A stretch of 64,000 nucleotides of DNA from Pseudomonas delhiensis (GCF_900187975.1 NZ_FZPC01000003.1:124001-188000), one strand, 5' to 3'; shown: positions 18,123 to 27,421, counted from the first letter of the stretch. Notes: generated by a model from the letters alone, not told the origin. Numbers and translations: made by a program.

Positions 18123-18660
18123 GGCGGATAACGCCACGGGCGTTATCCGCCGTCTTTTGCAGGACTTGGCGCATTGGCCAACGGCGGATAACCGCGAACG
18201 GTTATTCGCCCTACGCCCAGGGTAGGCTTGGCGTAGGGCGAATAACGCTCCGCGTTATCCGCCGTCTGACCTGCCGTAGGGACCGCCGGAGCCTGCGGCT
18301 ATCGCGGACGGAGTCCGCTCCTGCAGGTTGGCTCCGAACCTCCCGGCGCTGCCGAGCAGCCCCCTCTCCCGCTTGCGGGAGAGGGCTGGGGAGAGGGTGC
18401 GGAATCAACCCGACGCACAGCTGCCGCCGGGGAGCTCCCTTCGCGAGCAAGCTCGCTCCTACACCGGAATGGCGGAGCGGCTCTCATCCGCGAATCGCGC
18501 TGATACGTCCGGCTATCGCGGACAAGGTCCTACGGAGAGGAATACCGTGCTTCCCGCTAACTTGTAGGAGCGGGCCCTGCCCGCGATTCGCGCGCAGGGC
18601 GCGCTCCTACAGGGGAGCAGTGTGGCTGGGGCCGCGTAGGAGCGGACTCCGTCCGCGATG
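18120..18660. repeat. Large mixed REP cluster (about 540 bp, no gene)
   Basis: At least four repeat families alternate here. There are three GGCGGATAACGC/GCGTTATCCGCC palindromes (18121-18265). A CTCTCCCGC-TTGC-GGGAGAGG hairpin lies at 18362-18385. There is a GCGAGCAAGCTCGCTCCTAC half-unit near 18442. A composite at about 18500-18660 contains GCGGACAAGGTCCTACGG, the long GTAGGAGCGGGCCCTGCCCG inverted unit, and GTAGGAGCGGACTCCGTCC. The same composite order recurs at 25970-26275. No coding sequence is supportable. Confidence 0.85.
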
Positions 18661-18662
18661 CC

Positions 18663-19073
18663 CTACTCGGCTGCCCAATCCTCCAGGCGCAGCCCGTCGA
18701 TGCGTTCGAACTCGCGGGTGTTGTGCGTCACCAGGGTCGCCTCCAGTGCCAGGGCGTGGCAGGCGATCCACAGGTCGTTGGCGCCGATCGGCGTGCCGGC
18801 CAGCTTGAGGCGGGTGAATTGCGCCGCGTAGTGCTCGCACAGGCGCGGGGTGCCGTCGTAGACCACCGGCACCTGGCGCGTCAGGCGCTCCAGCTGGCGC
18901 AGGACCTCGCCGCGCCGGGTGCTGCGCTCGGCGCCCTTGAGCAGCTCGGCGTAGGTGATGAAGGACATGCATAGCCCGGCGTCGGCGGGCAGGGCGTTGA
19001 CCCGTCGGGCCACGGATTCCGGGCGGTTCTTCAGCAGGTAGATGAGGATGTTGGTGTCGAGCAGGTATTTCAC
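18663..19073 (-). CDS. vapC: VapC-family PIN-domain toxin
   Basis: 136-residue ribonuclease toxin of a type II system. The PIN-domain acidic residues are visible: D6 in LLDTN, E43 in YAELLKG and D100 in IGANDLWIA, with the HNTREF motif near 117. It starts with GTG overlapping the vapB stop (GTGA), so translation is coupled to the antitoxin. By family it cleaves tRNA or other structured RNA when free of VapB. Confidence 0.92.
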   Translation of the reverse strand: MKYLLDTNILIYLLKNRPESVARRVNALPADAGLCMSFITYAELLKGAERSTRRGEVLRQLERLTRQVPVVYDGTPRLCEHYAAQFTRLKLAGTPIGANDLWIACHALALEATLVTHNTREFERIDGLRLEDWAAE

Positions 19074-19330
19074 AGCTCTTCACGCTCCTGCACCGGCGGC
19101 TGCTCGCGCTGGCCTTCCTCCAGGGCCTCGACGAAGTCCTCGTCGAAGCCGGCGAGCGCCTGCAGCAGGGCCTCGCCGCGGTCCTCGGGCAGCGGGTGGA
19201 TGACCAGGTCGCCGTTGGGCTGGCGGTGGATCTCCACGCGGCTGGCATCCAGGCGGAACTCCTGGGGGATGCGCACCGCCTGGCTGTTGCCATTCATGAA
19301 GACGCGGCTGGGAAGCGTCGATGTGGACAT
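19070..19330 (-). CDS. vapB: VapB-family antitoxin (AbrB/MazE-type)
   Basis: 86-residue antitoxin. The N-terminal swapped-hairpin DNA-binding region reads VFMNGNSQAVRIPQEFRL, the common VapB pattern. The acidic C-terminus (EDRGEALLQALAGFDEDFVEALEEG) would bind VapC. Start MSTSTLPS at 19330 with GGGAGG eight bases upstream. The reading frame stays open further upstream, but the operator-like repeats lie there. Confidence 0.9.
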   Translation of the reverse strand: MSTSTLPSRVFMNGNSQAVRIPQEFRLDASRVEIHRQPNGDLVIHPLPEDRGEALLQALAGFDEDFVEALEEGQREQPPVQEREEL

Positions 19331-19341
19331 GCAATGGGCCT

Positions 19342-19375
19342 CCCTGTGTAACGTGTGTACAGGTATGTGTGTATC
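19342..19375 (-). promoter_or_regulatory. Repeated TACACAC motif upstream of vapB
   Basis: On the minus strand TACACACATAC and TACACACGTTAC occur as two direct repeats just before vapB. A VapBC complex commonly represses its own promoter through such repeats, so this is the likely operator. Confidence 0.45.
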
Positions 19376-19414
19376 TTGCGCCCGCCAGTCACTGCAAGGC
19401 AATGCCCGCCCGTC

Positions 19415-20545
19415 TCACTTGCTGGCCTTGAGCACCACGAACTTCGGGTTCGCCGCCACCTGTTCGACGCCGCGGAACAGGCGCTTGAGCTTGGCGTGGT
19501 AGCCCAGGTGGCGGTTGCCGACTATCCACAGCTGGCCGCCGGCGACCAGGGCGTGGCGGGCCTGCTGGAACATGCGCCAGGCGAGGAAGTCGCCGACCAC
19601 CTGCTGCTGGTGGAAGGGCGGGTTGCACAGCACCAGGTCCAGCGAGTTTTCCGGCTGCCCGGCCAGGCCGTCGGCGGCGTGGAACTCCGCTTCGCGCTCG
19701 CCCAGGGCGGCGCGCCAGTTCTCGCGGGCCGACTGCACGGCCATGAAGGACTCGTCCACCAGGGTGTAGCGGGCCTCCGGGTTGGCCAGGGCGCTGGCGA
19801 TGGCGAGCACGCCGTTGCCGCAGCCCAGGTCCGCCACCCGTGCCCGGCCCAGGCCCCGCGGCAGGTGCGGGAGGAAGGCGCGGGTGCCGATGTCCAGGCC
19901 TTCGCGGCAGAACACGTTGGCGTGGTTGAGCAGTTCCAGCTTCGGCTGGTCCAGGGTGTAGCGGGTGGGGTAGGGCGAGGCGGCCGGCGCTTTGTCCACA
20001 GGCGTGGCGAACAGCAGCCGGGCCTTCTTCTCCGCCAGCGAGGCCTGCACCGGGCCGACGTATTGCTCCAGCAGGTCGCCGGCGGCGCGCGGCAGGTGCT
20101 TGACCATGGCCCCGGCGATCACCCGGGCGCCCGGCGCCAGGCGGCCGTGCAGGCGGATCAGCTGTTCCTCCAGCAGGGCGAGGGTCTTGGGCACCCGCAG
20201 CAGCACCAGGTCGAAGGGCCCGGCCGGGGTTTCGCTGGCCGGGACGAAGTCCACGGCGTCTTCCGCCAGGCCGTTGCGCGCCAGGTTCTTGCCCAGGGCC
20301 AGGGCGGCGAGGAAGGAGTCGCCGCTGCTGGTCACCCGCGCATGGCCGGCCAGGCCCGCGGCCAGGGCGCCGAAGGCGTCGTTGAGCACCAGCACCCGGC
20401 AGCCTGCGGCCAGGCCGTCGGCGGCCACCTGGCGCAGCAGGTATTCGTCGGCGGCGTCGAAGGCCTGCAGCGGGTCGTTGCGTTGCTCCGGCTGGCGGAT
20501 CAGGTCGAGTTCGGCGAAGGGCGTCTGGAAGGTCGGCATGGGCAT
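19415..20545 (-). CDS. rlmG: 23S rRNA (guanine-1835-N2) methyltransferase RlmG
   Basis: 376-residue SAM-dependent rRNA methyltransferase. The N-terminal half is a degenerate methyltransferase-like domain. The C-terminal half has the SAM motif VADLGCGNGVLAIA and the catalytic CNPPFH tetrapeptide. The N-terminal AELDLIRQPEQ...QAFDAADEYLL is typical of RlmG. The start is MPMPTF at 20545 or MPTFQ at 20539; neither has a strong Shine-Dalgarno. Divergent from fprB. Confidence 0.93.
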   Translation of the reverse strand: MPMPTFQTPFAELDLIRQPEQRNDPLQAFDAADEYLLRQVAADGLAAGCRVLVLNDAFGALAAGLAGHARVTSSGDSFLAALALGKNLARNGLAEDAVDFVPASETPAGPFDLVLLRVPKTLALLEEQLIRLHGRLAPGARVIAGAMVKHLPRAAGDLLEQYVGPVQASLAEKKARLLFATPVDKAPAASPYPTRYTLDQPKLELLNHANVFCREGLDIGTRAFLPHLPRGLGRARVADLGCGNGVLAIASALANPEARYTLVDESFMAVQSARENWRAALGEREAEFHAADGLAGQPENSLDLVLCNPPFHQQQVVGDFLAWRMFQQARHALVAGGQLWIVGNRHLGYHAKLKRLFRGVEQVAANPKFVVLKASK

Positions 20546-20667
20546 CGTTTTTTTGTTGCGTCAGGTCAGGCCGGCCGGGGTTTCCGGCAAAGGCCCTGAT
20601 ATCTGACGGTGTTTCTCGGTGTTGCGATGGGAGAAACTGTAGGCAGAGATCGGATCGGGAGCGGAGT

Positions 20668-21444
20668 ATGACCGCCAGCGAAGAGAAGTTCACCCGTCAG
20701 ACGCTGCTCGACGTGCAGACGCTGACCCCCAGCCTGTTCACCCTGCGCACCACCCGCGACGCGGGCTTTCGCTTCCGCGCCGGGCAGTTCGCCCGCCTGG
20801 GCGTGTACAAGCCCAGCGGCAGCATCGTCTGGCGCGCCTATTCGATGGTCTCGGCGCCCCACGACGAGCACCTGGAGTTCTTCTCCATCGTGGTCCCGGG
20901 CGGCGAGTTCACCAGCGAGCTGAGCCGCCTGCGCGAGGGCGACCAGCTGCTGGTCGACCGCCAGGCTTTCGGCTTCCTCACCCTCGACCGCTTCCCCGAC
21001 GGCCGCGACCTCTGGCTGCTGGCCACCGGCACTGGGCTGGCGCCGTTCCTGTCGATCCTCCAGGACTTCGAGGTGTGGGAGCGCTTCGAGACCATCAAGC
21101 TGGTCTACAGCGCCCGCGAGGAAAAGGAGCTGGCCTACCGCGAGCTGATCGCCGGCCTGGCCCGCCGCGACTACCTGGCCGAGCACGCCCACAAGCTGCA
21201 GTTCATCCCGGTGGTCACCCGCGAGCAGGTGCCCGGCTGCCTGGGCGCGCGCCTCACCACCCTGATCGAGAACGGCGAGCTGGAACGCGCCGCGGGCCTT
21301 GAGCTGTCCCCCGAGCATTCGCGGGTGATGCTCTGCGGCAACCCGCAGATGATCGAGGACACCCGCGCAGTGCTGAAGACCCGCGGCATGAGCCTGGCGC
21401 TGACGCGCAAGCCCGGGCAGATCGCCGTGGAGAACTACTGGTAG
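20668..21444 (+). CDS. fprB: Ferredoxin-NADP+ reductase FprB
   Basis: 258-residue FAD-dependent reductase. FAD-binding RAYSMVSAP is at about 56-64, the NADP-binding loop LLATGTGLAPFLSI at about 115-128, and CGNPQMIEDT is near the C-terminus. It ends with the aromatic VENYW expected for this bacterial class. The N-terminus (TASEEKFTRQTLLDV) matches the FprB rather than FprA paralog of P. aeruginosa as I recall it. Likely supplies electrons to ferredoxin or Fe-S cluster enzymes. Confidence 0.9.
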   Translation: MTASEEKFTRQTLLDVQTLTPSLFTLRTTRDAGFRFRAGQFARLGVYKPSGSIVWRAYSMVSAPHDEHLEFFSIVVPGGEFTSELSRLREGDQLLVDRQAFGFLTLDRFPDGRDLWLLATGTGLAPFLSILQDFEVWERFETIKLVYSAREEKELAYRELIAGLARRDYLAEHAHKLQFIPVVTREQVPGCLGARLTTLIENGELERAAGLELSPEHSRVMLCGNPQMIEDTRAVLKTRGMSLALTRKPGQIAVENYW

Positions 21445-21463
21445 TTAAGATTTGGAAAAGATT

Positions 21464-21482
21464 GCCCGCTTAAGCGGCGGGC
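21464..21482 (+). terminator. Weak hairpin after fprB
   Basis: GCCCGC...GCGGGC forms a six-pair stem about 20 bp past the fprB stop. It is followed by GTCTTT rather than a clean T-run. Confidence 0.4.
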
Positions 21483-21528
21483 GTCTTTGCCCTTAGGATG
21501 GCCGTCCATTCATAGCCCCTGGAACCCC

Positions 21529-21630
21529 ATGGACTGCCACACGAGCGAGCCGCCCCCGGCGGCCGACGACCTTTTCGCCAGCATCTTCCCCCACACCCTC
21601 GCCGCGCCCCTGCGCGCGCCCGGGAGCTGA
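21529..21630 (+). CDS. Possible 33-residue leader peptide upstream of the TerC gene
   Basis: An ATG with a GGAA sequence five bases upstream opens a frame of 33 codons rich in Pro, Ala and His ([14 protein letters not shown] at the start). It ends two bases before the ATG of the large membrane protein, a spacing that suggests translational coupling. No family is recognised and the frame could be chance in GC-rich DNA. Confidence 0.3.
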   Translation: MDCHTSEPPPAADDLFASIFPHTLAAPLRAPGS

Positions 21631-21632
21631 CC

Positions 21633-23186
21633 ATGGAGTGGCTCCTGGACCCTACGGCCTGGCTCGGCCTGCTCACCCTGATCCTGCTGGAGCTGGTGCT
21701 GGGCATCGACAACCTGGTGTTCATCGCCATCCTTGCCGACAAGCTGCCGCCGCAGCTGCGCGACCGCGCCCGGCTGATCGGCCTGTCGCTGGCGCTGCTG
21801 ATGCGCCTGGGCCTGCTGGCCAGCATCTCCTGGCTGGTGACCCTCACCGAACCGCTGTTCGAGGTCTTCGGCAAGGCCTTCTCCGGCCGTGACCTGATCA
21901 TGCTGTTCGGCGGCCTGTTCCTGCTGTTCAAGGCCACCATGGAATTGCACGAGCGCCTCGAGGGCCGCGTGCACAAGGCTGGCGGCCCGCGGGTCTACGC
22001 CGCGTTCTGGCCGGTGGTGGCGCAGATCGTGGTGCTCGACGCGGTGTTCTCCCTGGACGCGGTGATCACCGCCGTGGGCATGGTCGAGCAGCTGGAAGTG
22101 ATGATGATCGCCGTGGTCTTCTCCATGGTCCTGATGATGGTCGCCAGCAAGCCGCTGACGCGCTTCGTCAACGCCCACCCCACGGTGATCATGCTGTGCC
22201 TGGGCTTCCTCATGATGATCGGCTTCAGCCTCACCGCCGAGGGCCTGGGCTTCCACATCCCGAAGGGCTACCTGTACGCCGCCATCGGCTTCTCGATCCT
22301 CATCGAGCTGGCCAACCAGGCGGTGCGCTGGCGCCGCCGGCGCAGCCTGCAGGGCCGCCGAGGCCCGCGCGAGCGCACGCGCTACGCGGTGCTGCGCCTG
22401 CTGGGCGGCAGGGTGGAGGCCGACGAGGTGGGCGAGGAGATCGCCGACATGCTGGGCGAAGAGCCGGCCGACGCGCCCTTCGACCGCCGCGAGCGGGTGC
22501 TCATCAGTGGTGTGCTGGAGCTGGCCGAACGCTCCATCCGCACGGTGATGACCGAGCGCACCGAGGTGCACCGCATCGACCTCGACGCCGGCGCCGAGCA
22601 GACCCGCCAGGTGCTGCTGGAATCGCCCTTCTCGCGCCTGCTGGTGATCCGCGCCGGCCAGGTGGACGAGCCGCTGGGCTACGTGCACAAGAAGGAACTG
22701 CTCAAGGCCATCCTCGCCGGCCGCCAGCCGGACATCGAGCCGCTGCTGCGGGTGCCGCTGAACCTGCCGGACAGCTGTAGCGTGCTCGGCGCCCTGGAGC
22801 AGATGCGCCAGGCCTCGACCCATGTGGCCTTCGTGGTCAACGAGTTCGGTGGCTTCGAGGGCCTGCTGACGCTGACCGACATTCTCCAGGCGATCGCCGG
22901 GGAACTGCCGGACGCCAGCGAGATGGCCGGCCCGGACATCGAGAAGGGCAGCGACGGCTGGCGCGTGCGCGGTGCCACCACCCTGGCGCTGCTGGCCGAG
23001 CGCATCGGCTTCCGCGGCCAGGCGCCGGAGGATTGCCGCACCCTGGGCGGCCTGGCGCTGCACCTGCTGGACCGCCTGCCGGCGGCGGGGGACGAACTGG
23101 AGCACCGCGGCTGGCGCCTGCGGGTGCTGGAGGTGAAGGAGCGGCGCGTCGAGCGCCTGCTGCTGCAACCGCCGCGCGCCGCCTGA
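21633..23186 (+). CDS. TerC-family membrane protein with CBS and CorC/HlyC domains
   Basis: 517-residue fusion of the YegH/YoaE kind. Residues 1-235 form seven or so helices with the TerC signature ([17 protein letters not shown] and [14 protein letters not shown], including conserved membrane aspartates). Two CBS repeats (about 295-415) follow, then a CorC_HlyC transporter-associated domain (about 430-510). TerC-family members are tied to metal-ion export or co-translocational metalation. No Mn riboswitch is seen before this gene. Converges on mscL. Confidence 0.88.
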   Translation: MEWLLDPTAWLGLLTLILLELVLGIDNLVFIAILADKLPPQLRDRARLIGLSLALLMRLGLLASISWLVTLTEPLFEVFGKAFSGRDLIMLFGGLFLLFKATMELHERLEGRVHKAGGPRVYAAFWPVVAQIVVLDAVFSLDAVITAVGMVEQLEVMMIAVVFSMVLMMVASKPLTRFVNAHPTVIMLCLGFLMMIGFSLTAEGLGFHIPKGYLYAAIGFSILIELANQAVRWRRRRSLQGRRGPRERTRYAVLRLLGGRVEADEVGEEIADMLGEEPADAPFDRRERVLISGVLELAERSIRTVMTERTEVHRIDLDAGAEQTRQVLLESPFSRLLVIRAGQVDEPLGYVHKKELLKAILAGRQPDIEPLLRVPLNLPDSCSVLGALEQMRQASTHVAFVVNEFGGFEGLLTLTDILQAIAGELPDASEMAGPDIEKGSDGWRVRGATTLALLAERIGFRGQAPEDCRTLGGLALHLLDRLPAAGDELEHRGWRLRVLEVKERRVERLLLQPPRAA

Positions 23187-23196
23187 CGGCGCGCGG
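23172..23196. terminator. Bidirectional hairpin between convergent TerC gene and mscL
   Basis: A perfect 10-bp stem (CCGCGCGCCG/CGGCGCGCGG) with a five-base loop spans the TerC stop codon. There is no T-run, so it is a probable stabilising or partial terminator for both transcripts. Confidence 0.45.
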
Positions 23197-23204
23197 GGCC
23201 GGGC

Positions 23205-23618
23205 TCAGCTGCGGTTCTGCTGGTTCTTCAGCAGGTCGCGGATCTCGGTCAGCAGCACTTCCTCGGGCGTCGGCGCCGGCGGCGTCTCGGGGGCGGCGGC
23301 TTCTTCGCGCTTGAGGCGGTTGATGGCCTTCACGCCCATGAAGATGGCGAAGGCCACGATCAGGAAGTCCAGGCAGGTCTGGATGAACTTGCCATAGGCC
23401 AGCACCACCGCCGGGACGTCGCCCTCGGCGGCCTTGAGGGTGATGGCCAGGTCGGAGAAGTCGACCCCGCCGATCAGCAGGCCGATCGGCGGCATGATCA
23501 CGTCGCCCACGAAGGACGAGACGATCTTGCCGAAGGCGGCCCCGATGATGATACCGACGGCCATGTCGACCACGTTGCCCTTGACGGCAAAGGCCTTGAA
23601 CTCGCTGAGCAGACTCAT
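23205..23618 (-). CDS. mscL: Large-conductance mechanosensitive channel MscL
   Basis: 137-residue channel that opens under hypo-osmotic membrane tension. The first helix pattern [26 protein letters not shown] and the second membrane helix ([21 protein letters not shown]) are diagnostic. The C-terminal bundle ends [15 protein letters not shown] precedes ATG 23618. Confidence 0.97.
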   Translation of the reverse strand: MSLLSEFKAFAVKGNVVDMAVGIIIGAAFGKIVSSFVGDVIMPPIGLLIGGVDFSDLAITLKAAEGDVPAVVLAYGKFIQTCLDFLIVAFAIFMGVKAINRLKREEAAAPETPPAPTPEEVLLTEIRDLLKNQQNRS

Positions 23619-23808
23619 GCAAAGACTCCTTGTTGGGAAGAGGGGACAGGGGGGAGTTTAGCGGTCGCGCCCGCGTTGAACACTACCCCCGCGCCGCCAT
23701 GGACCGCCGCCTGCGCAAAAGTTCCGGCATGACCGGCGGCGCTGGGCGAAATTCGGGGGTGGTCTAGGCTGAAGGAAATCATCCACCCCACGCAGAAGGA
23801 GGACCGCC

Positions 23809-24051
23809 ATGCCGCTCGAGCACCATCCCCTGGCACGTGAGTTTCCCGATCAGCGCGCCAAGATCGCCAGGCTCATCGGCGAGAACAGCCATTTCACCCG
23901 CCTGGCCGGCACCTACGAGGAACTGGACCGGCGCATCTACGACATCGAGGACGGCCGCGAGCCGCTGGATGACCTGGCACTGAACAACCTGAAGCTGCAG
24001 CGCGTCGCCCTGAAGGACGAGATCGCCGAACTGCTGCAGCGTTCAAGCTGA
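23809..24051 (+). CDS. YdcH-family (DUF465) small helical protein
   Basis: 80-residue protein, entirely helical and charged, with the DUF465 pattern HFTRLAGTYEELDRRIYDIE...LNNLKLQRVALKDEIAELL. Function unknown in the family. GGAGG is placed eight bases before ATG 23809. A second, related small gene follows 77 bp later. Confidence 0.85.
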   Translation: MPLEHHPLAREFPDQRAKIARLIGENSHFTRLAGTYEELDRRIYDIEDGREPLDDLALNNLKLQRVALKDEIAELLQRSS

Positions 24052-24128
24052 GCTTGATCGACATCAAGGGAGCTCGCCGAGGTCGGGCGTAGTCTTCGGA
24101 CAACTTTTTCTACTGCTGGTGATCCGCC

Positions 24129-24371
24129 ATGCGTAAAGAGCCGCGTCCCCTGGCCAAGTCCGTCCGCAAACAGGCCAAGACCCCCTTCGACCCGCGCCGG
24201 GCGCAGGAGCGCCTGGTGCGCCTGAAGCTGCAGTACGAGCTGCTGGACCAGCGCATCAGCCGGGTGGAGGAGGGCATCGAGCGCCCCGATGGCACCCTGG
24301 CCGCGCTGATCATGCGCCGCGAAGGCCTGCGCTACGACATGGAGAGCCAGTACCGCCTGCTGGCGGGCTGA
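24129..24371 (+). CDS. Small charged helical protein, YdcH-like
   Basis: 80-residue basic/acidic protein. The second half (RLVRLKLQYELLDQRISRVEEGIERPDGTL and onward) has the same helix-turn-helix-like charge pattern as its YdcH neighbour, suggesting an ancestral duplication. The N-terminal 20 residues are very basic. Function unknown. Confidence 0.72.
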   Translation: MRKEPRPLAKSVRKQAKTPFDPRRAQERLVRLKLQYELLDQRISRVEEGIERPDGTLAALIMRREGLRYDMESQYRLLAG

Positions 24372-24466
24372 TTCCCCGGCCGCACCCGTCGGCCATTGCC
24401 GCGCCGGGCTGAAGCGCCCGGCGCGAACCGCTATGATGCGGGCTTTGTTTCCGACGGAGTCCGCCC

Positions 24467-25831
24467 ATGGCCAAGGCCAAGCGCATGTACGGCTGCACCG
24501 AGTGCGGCGCCACCTTCCCCAAATGGGCCGGGCAGTGCGCCGACTGCGGCGCCTGGAACACCCTGGTGGAAACCGTGGTGGAGGGCGCTTCCTCCGCGTC
24601 TTCCGGGCGCGGCGGCTGGGCCGGGCAGCAGGCCAACATCAAGACCCTGGCGGAAGTCAGCGTCGAGGAGATGCCGCGCTTCAGCACCGCCTCCAACGAG
24701 CTCGACCGCGTCCTGGGCGGCGGCTTGGTGGACGGCTCGGTGGTGCTGATCGGCGGCGACCCGGGCATCGGCAAGTCGACCATCCTCCTGCAGACCCTGT
24801 GCAGCATCGCCAGCCGCATGCCGGCGCTCTACGTCACCGGCGAGGAGTCGCAGCAGCAGGTGGCCATGCGCGCGCGGCGCCTGGGCCTGCCGGAAGACCG
24901 GCTCAAGGTCATGACCGAGACCTGCATCGAGAGCATCATCGCCACCGCTCGCCACGAGCAGCCCAAGGTGATGGTGATCGACTCCATCCAGACCATCTTC
25001 ACCGAGCAGCTGCAATCGGCCCCCGGCGGCGTCGCCCAGGTGCGCGAGAGCGCCGCGCTGCTGGTGCGCTTCGCCAAGCAGAGCGGCACGGCGATCTTCC
25101 TGGTCGGCCACGTCACCAAGGAAGGCGCCCTGGCAGGCCCGCGGGTGCTGGAGCACATGGTCGACACCGTGCTGTATTTCGAGGGCGAGTCCGACGGCCG
25201 CCTGCGCCTGCTGCGGGCGGTGAAGAACCGCTTCGGCGCGGTCAACGAGCTGGGCGTGTTCGCCATGACCGACCGCGGCCTGAAGGAAGTCTCCAACCCC
25301 TCGGCGATCTTCCTCACCCGCGCCCAGGAGTCGGTGCCCGGCAGCGTGGTCATGGCCACCTGGGAGGGCTCGCGGCCGATGCTGGTGGAGGTGCAGGCGC
25401 TGGTGGACACCAGCCACCTGGCCAACCCGCGGCGCGTCACCCTGGGCCTGGACCAGAACCGCCTGGCCATGCTGCTGGCGGTGCTGCACCGCCACGGCGG
25501 CATCCCCACCTACGACCAGGACGTGTTCCTCAACGTGGTGGGCGGGGTGAAGGTGCTGGAAACCGCGTCGGACCTGGCCTTGATGGCGGCGGTGATGTCC
25601 AGCCTGCGCAACCGCCCGCTGGATCATCAGTTGCTGGTGTTCGGCGAGGTCGGCCTGTCCGGCGAGGTGCGCCCGGTGCCCAGCGGCCAGGAGCGCCTGA
25701 AGGAAGCGGCCAAGCACGGCTTCAAGCGCGCCATCGTGCCCCAGGGCAACGCCCCCAAGGAGGCCCCGCCGGGCCTGCAGGTGATCCCGGTGACGCGCCT
25801 GGAGCAGGCGCTGGATGCGTTGTTCGAATAG
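24467..25831 (+). CDS. radA: DNA repair protein RadA
   Basis: 454-residue DnaB-like/RecA-like helicase that drives branch migration in recombination. The zinc finger uses C10, C13, C24 and C27. Walker A is GGDPGIGKST and the RadA-specific KNRFGAVNELG motif follows. The C-terminal Lon-like domain (GEVGLSGEVRPV) is complete. The length is standard for the family. REP clusters follow it. Confidence 0.96.
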   Translation: MAKAKRMYGCTECGATFPKWAGQCADCGAWNTLVETVVEGASSASSGRGGWAGQQANIKTLAEVSVEEMPRFSTASNELDRVLGGGLVDGSVVLIGGDPGIGKSTILLQTLCSIASRMPALYVTGEESQQQVAMRARRLGLPEDRLKVMTETCIESIIATARHEQPKVMVIDSIQTIFTEQLQSAPGGVAQVRESAALLVRFAKQSGTAIFLVGHVTKEGALAGPRVLEHMVDTVLYFEGESDGRLRLLRAVKNRFGAVNELGVFAMTDRGLKEVSNPSAIFLTRAQESVPGSVVMATWEGSRPMLVEVQALVDTSHLANPRRVTLGLDQNRLAMLLAVLHRHGGIPTYDQDVFLNVVGGVKVLETASDLALMAAVMSSLRNRPLDHQLLVFGEVGLSGEVRPVPSGQERLKEAAKHGFKRAIVPQGNAPKEAPPGLQVIPVTRLEQALDALFE

Positions 25832-26294
25832 ACGGCGCCGAGGTGGTCTTCATAGGCGCGGGGGACGCCTGGTTCTTGCTTGCGAATGAGCCCAGCAGCG
25901 GAATCTGTTCGCGAGCAAGCTCGCTCCTACGAAAAGCCATGTCCGCACCTACGGGGAGAATGGGCACCCTGTAGGAGCGGGCCCTGCCCGCGAAATCGCG
26001 CGCAGGGCGCGCTCCTACAGGGGAATGGTGTAGTGGGGTTGAGTAGGAGCGGATCTCATCCGCGAATCGCGCCGGTGGTTCCGGCTATCGCGGGGTCCTA
26101 CGGGGGAGGAATGCCGTGCTACCCAGCGAACTGTAGGAGCGGGCCCTGCCCGCGATTTCGCGCGCAGGGCGCGCTCCTACATGGGAATGGTGTAGTGGGG
26201 CGGCGTAGGAGCGGATCTCATCCGCGAATCGCGCCAGTGGTTCCGGCTATCGCGGACAAGGTCCCTACGAGAAGCCATACCTGCCTGGGGCACC
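25832..26294. repeat. REP cluster with a 162-bp imperfect tandem duplication
   Basis: 460 bp without a gene. A single GCGAGCAAGCTCGC unit (25909-25933) is followed by two copies of a composite. Each has the long GTAGGAGCGGGCCCTGCCCG inverted unit (from 25971 and from 26133), then GTAGGAGCGGATCTCATCCG, then a CGGCTATCGCGG segment. The composite order also matches 18500-18660, implying it spreads or duplicates as a block. Confidence 0.85.
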
Positions 26295-26666
26295 CTACGC
26301 CTGCTCCCCCAGCGCCGTCAGCTCGCGCTCCAGCAAGGTCGTGTCGCCCAGGTTGAGTTCCACCAGGCGGCGCAGGTGGCTGATGGAGTCCAGGTCGATG
26401 TGCCGGCAGATGAAGCCCAGCAGGCCCTCGCGCTCCCAGGCCAGGTCCGCCTCCATGTAGATGTTGGCGTCGAAGCCCAGGTAGATGCGGATGTCGAAGG
26501 GCTTTCCCGGGTCGCCGTTCCAGCCCGGCGGGCGCGCCAGCAGCAGGCCCTGCAGGGAAATGTCGTGCAACTCGGCCTTCCAGCGCTGGCCATCCTGACC
26601 GACTTCGGTGCCGGCATCGAAGGCGATGCGGCTGAAGCGCCGTCGTTCGGCGTGATCGTCACTCAT
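26295..26666 (-). CDS. mapZ: PilZ-domain c-di-GMP adaptor MapZ
   Basis: 123-residue single-domain PilZ protein. The c-di-GMP contacts are visible: R9-x3-R13 in RRRFSR and D35-x-S37-x2-G40 in DISLQG. The C-terminal half ([22 protein letters not shown]) closely follows P. aeruginosa PA4608, which binds the chemotaxis methyltransferase CheR1 and modulates flagellar switching. It lies in the same neighbourhood (radA, DUF3015 gene, cstA) as in P. aeruginosa, from memory. Confidence 0.92.
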   Translation of the reverse strand: MSDDHAERRRFSRIAFDAGTEVGQDGQRWKAELHDISLQGLLLARPPGWNGDPGKPFDIRIYLGFDANIYMEADLAWEREGLLGFICRHIDLDSISHLRRLVELNLGDTTLLERELTALGEQA

Positions 26667-26813
26667 GGGCGGGCTCTCCGGCCGTTCTGCGTTCGCCTCA
26701 CTATAGCCAAGCCCCTGTCGCCCGTCGCTCCGCCGGCCGGCGGTTTGACAGCCGCCCGGGCCTCGCCAAAGCTGCTAGGGCGGGTTCCCCATCAAACCAA
26801 GGCGGAGCGGAGC

Positions 26814-27320
26814 ATGGACAAGAAGATTCTGGGAAAGGGGCTTATCCTCGGGGTTCTGGCGTCGGCGAGCCTGCTGGCCCAGGCCGATGACGCGAGCGAC
26901 AGGGGCTGCGGCTGGGGCCAGTTGCTCTTCGAAGGCCAGCGCGGGCTGTTGCCGCACCTGCTGGCGACCACCACCAACGGCACCTCGGGCAACGCCACCT
27001 TCGGCCTGACCTCGGGCACCAACGGCTGCGATTCCAACGTGCGCATCCGCTACGGCGGCCGCTCGGTCCTGGCCATGAACGGCATGCTCGACAGCATCGC
27101 CGAGGACATGGCCCGCGGCCATGGCGACGCGCTGGACGCCTACGCCACCCTGCTCGGGGTACAGGCGCAGGACCGCGCCCACTTCGCCCAGGTCACCCGG
27201 CAGCACTTCGGCGAGATCTTCGCCAGCCAGGACGCCACCAGCGAACAGGTCTACGCCAACACCCTGGCGGTGATGCAGCGCGACGCCACCCTGGCGCGCT
27301 ACGCCAGGCAGCCCACCTGA
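26814..27320 (+). CDS. DUF3015 periplasmic protein
   Basis: 168-residue exported protein. A signal peptide ends at ASLLAQA (about 24). The mature part has the DUF3015 hallmarks: DRGCGWGQLLFEG and the SGTNGC segment near 80, with paired cysteines. Function unknown. GGAGCGGAGC precedes ATG 26814. Confidence 0.85.
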   Translation: MDKKILGKGLILGVLASASLLAQADDASDRGCGWGQLLFEGQRGLLPHLLATTTNGTSGNATFGLTSGTNGCDSNVRIRYGGRSVLAMNGMLDSIAEDMARGHGDALDAYATLLGVQAQDRAHFAQVTRQHFGEIFASQDATSEQVYANTLAVMQRDATLARYARQPT

Positions 27321-27421
27321 GCCTCCCAGCCGCGCCGGCCCGCGCGCAAACTCCCGGCGCAGAGCGGTTTGCGCCGCGCGGGCCGCGACACCGCACCGCC
27401 CCTTTTCAGGCGGCAATATCG

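Noticed and set aside
21445-21632. A yybP-ykoY riboswitch before the TerC gene, as in some other bacteria
   Set aside because: None of the conserved blocks found at 60836-60945 occurs here.
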